A stretch of 64,000 nt of DNA from JAJYRX01 sp041655275 (GTDB lineage Bacteria; Pseudomonadota; Gammaproteobacteria; Burkholderiales; Burkholderiaceae_B). A model generated the notes under the pieces. It saw only the letters and a program-made list of their open reading frames with translations, was not told the origin of the DNA and ran no database searches. Positions 63,863 through 64,000 of the stretch are shown in pieces. The DNA lies in NCBI GenBank assembly GCA_041655275.1, contig JBBAFU010000007.1, forward strand, positions 92,126-156,125, written 5' to 3'. The number at the start of each line of letters is the position of its first letter. Position 1 is the stretch's first letter. Both the position numbers and the translations under genes were made by a program.

Positions 63863-63892
63863 TTGCTTTCTCTGAAAACCCTGTGCTATAGT
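63863..63892 (+). promoter_or_regulatory. Sigma70-type promoter reading out of the window
   Basis: TTGCTT (63863-63868), an 18-base spacer, then TATAGT (63887-63892), preceded by an AT-rich stretch (63842-63853) like an UP element. This matches strong promoters of stable-RNA or housekeeping genes in Burkholderiales. The about 108 bases after it to the window end hold no credible reading frame and no recognised RNA, so it is the 5' end of a transcription unit continuing outside. Confidence 0.6.
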
Positions 63893-64000
63893 TCTGTTCT
63901 TCGCGGGGCACAGCACTGGGGTTAACCCGGATTTGTTGGGGCAGACCACAGGTGCAGGACCCGCAGGAAAGCAGTACACGAAGTTGTGCAAGTGGTGGTG

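Overview
The window is a GC-rich (mostly around 65%) chromosomal segment of a betaproteobacterium, best placed in Burkholderiales/Alcaligenaceae (the Bordetella-Castellaniella-Pusillimonas side). This rests on gene order and protein character: queA-tgt-yajC-secD-secF, miaB-phoH-ybeY-corC-lnt, tkt-gap-pgk-fba-purC-purE-purK-sua5, the ybgC-tolQRAB-pal-cpoB block next to proS and rppH, and zapA followed by a 6S RNA. Genus is not determined. No rRNA or tRNA gene, CRISPR array, insertion sequence or prophage was seen. Genes are tightly packed and no gene-free stretch exceeds 300 bases.

Layout. 1-3.6 kb: a spermidine/putrescine-type ABC importer (minus strand, cut by the window edge) divergent from a TetR regulator, with a strong inverted repeat between them; this part looks lower in GC than its surroundings. 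3.6-5.5 kb: an M20 amidohydrolase and an AA_synth-family protein. 5.6-16.7 kb: one uninterrupted minus-strand run queA-tgt-yajC-secD-secF-miaB-phoH-ybeY-corC-lnt (tRNA modification, protein export, rRNA maturation, lipoprotein acylation). 16.7-20.1 kb: dacB, upp and a DUF883/YqjE/YqjK-like trio. 20.1-29.7 kb: ubiD, a lytic transglycosylase, a PLP aminotransferase, a degenerate flavin-oxidase-like protein, maeB, a patatin phospholipase coupled to a barstar-like gene, and rsmE.

29.8-39.5 kb: central carbon and purine genes tkt-gap-pgk-fba-purC-purE-purK-sua5. The most unusual object in the window is here: the pgk reading frame continues without a stop into a complete MogA (molybdopterin adenylyltransferase) domain, giving a 604-residue Pgk-MogA fusion, and the pyruvate kinase gene I expect between pgk and fba is missing. 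The adjacent GAPDH also lacks the aspartate that usually dictates NAD preference. 39.5-47.1 kb: a thioesterase, cpoB-pal-tolB-tolA-tolR-tolQ-ybgC (outer-membrane constriction machinery; TolA is highly repetitive) and proS. 47.2-53.5 kb: rppH, a beta-hydroxyacid dehydrogenase, a coiled-coil protein with zapA and 6S RNA, a SIMPL-domain protein, lgt, a cytochrome c, msrA and a Gate-domain membrane protein.

53.6-63.8 kb: an AraC regulator divergent from a seven-gene catabolic operon: acyl-CoA ligase, enoyl-CoA hydratase, a complete branched-chain-amino-acid-type ABC transporter (binding protein, two ATPases, two permeases) and a roughly 600-residue acyl-CoA dehydrogenase. Together they would import a carboxylic acid, activate it to a CoA thioester, desaturate it and hydrate it; the substrate is unknown. 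The last about 165 bases hold a good sigma70-type promoter reading out of the window.
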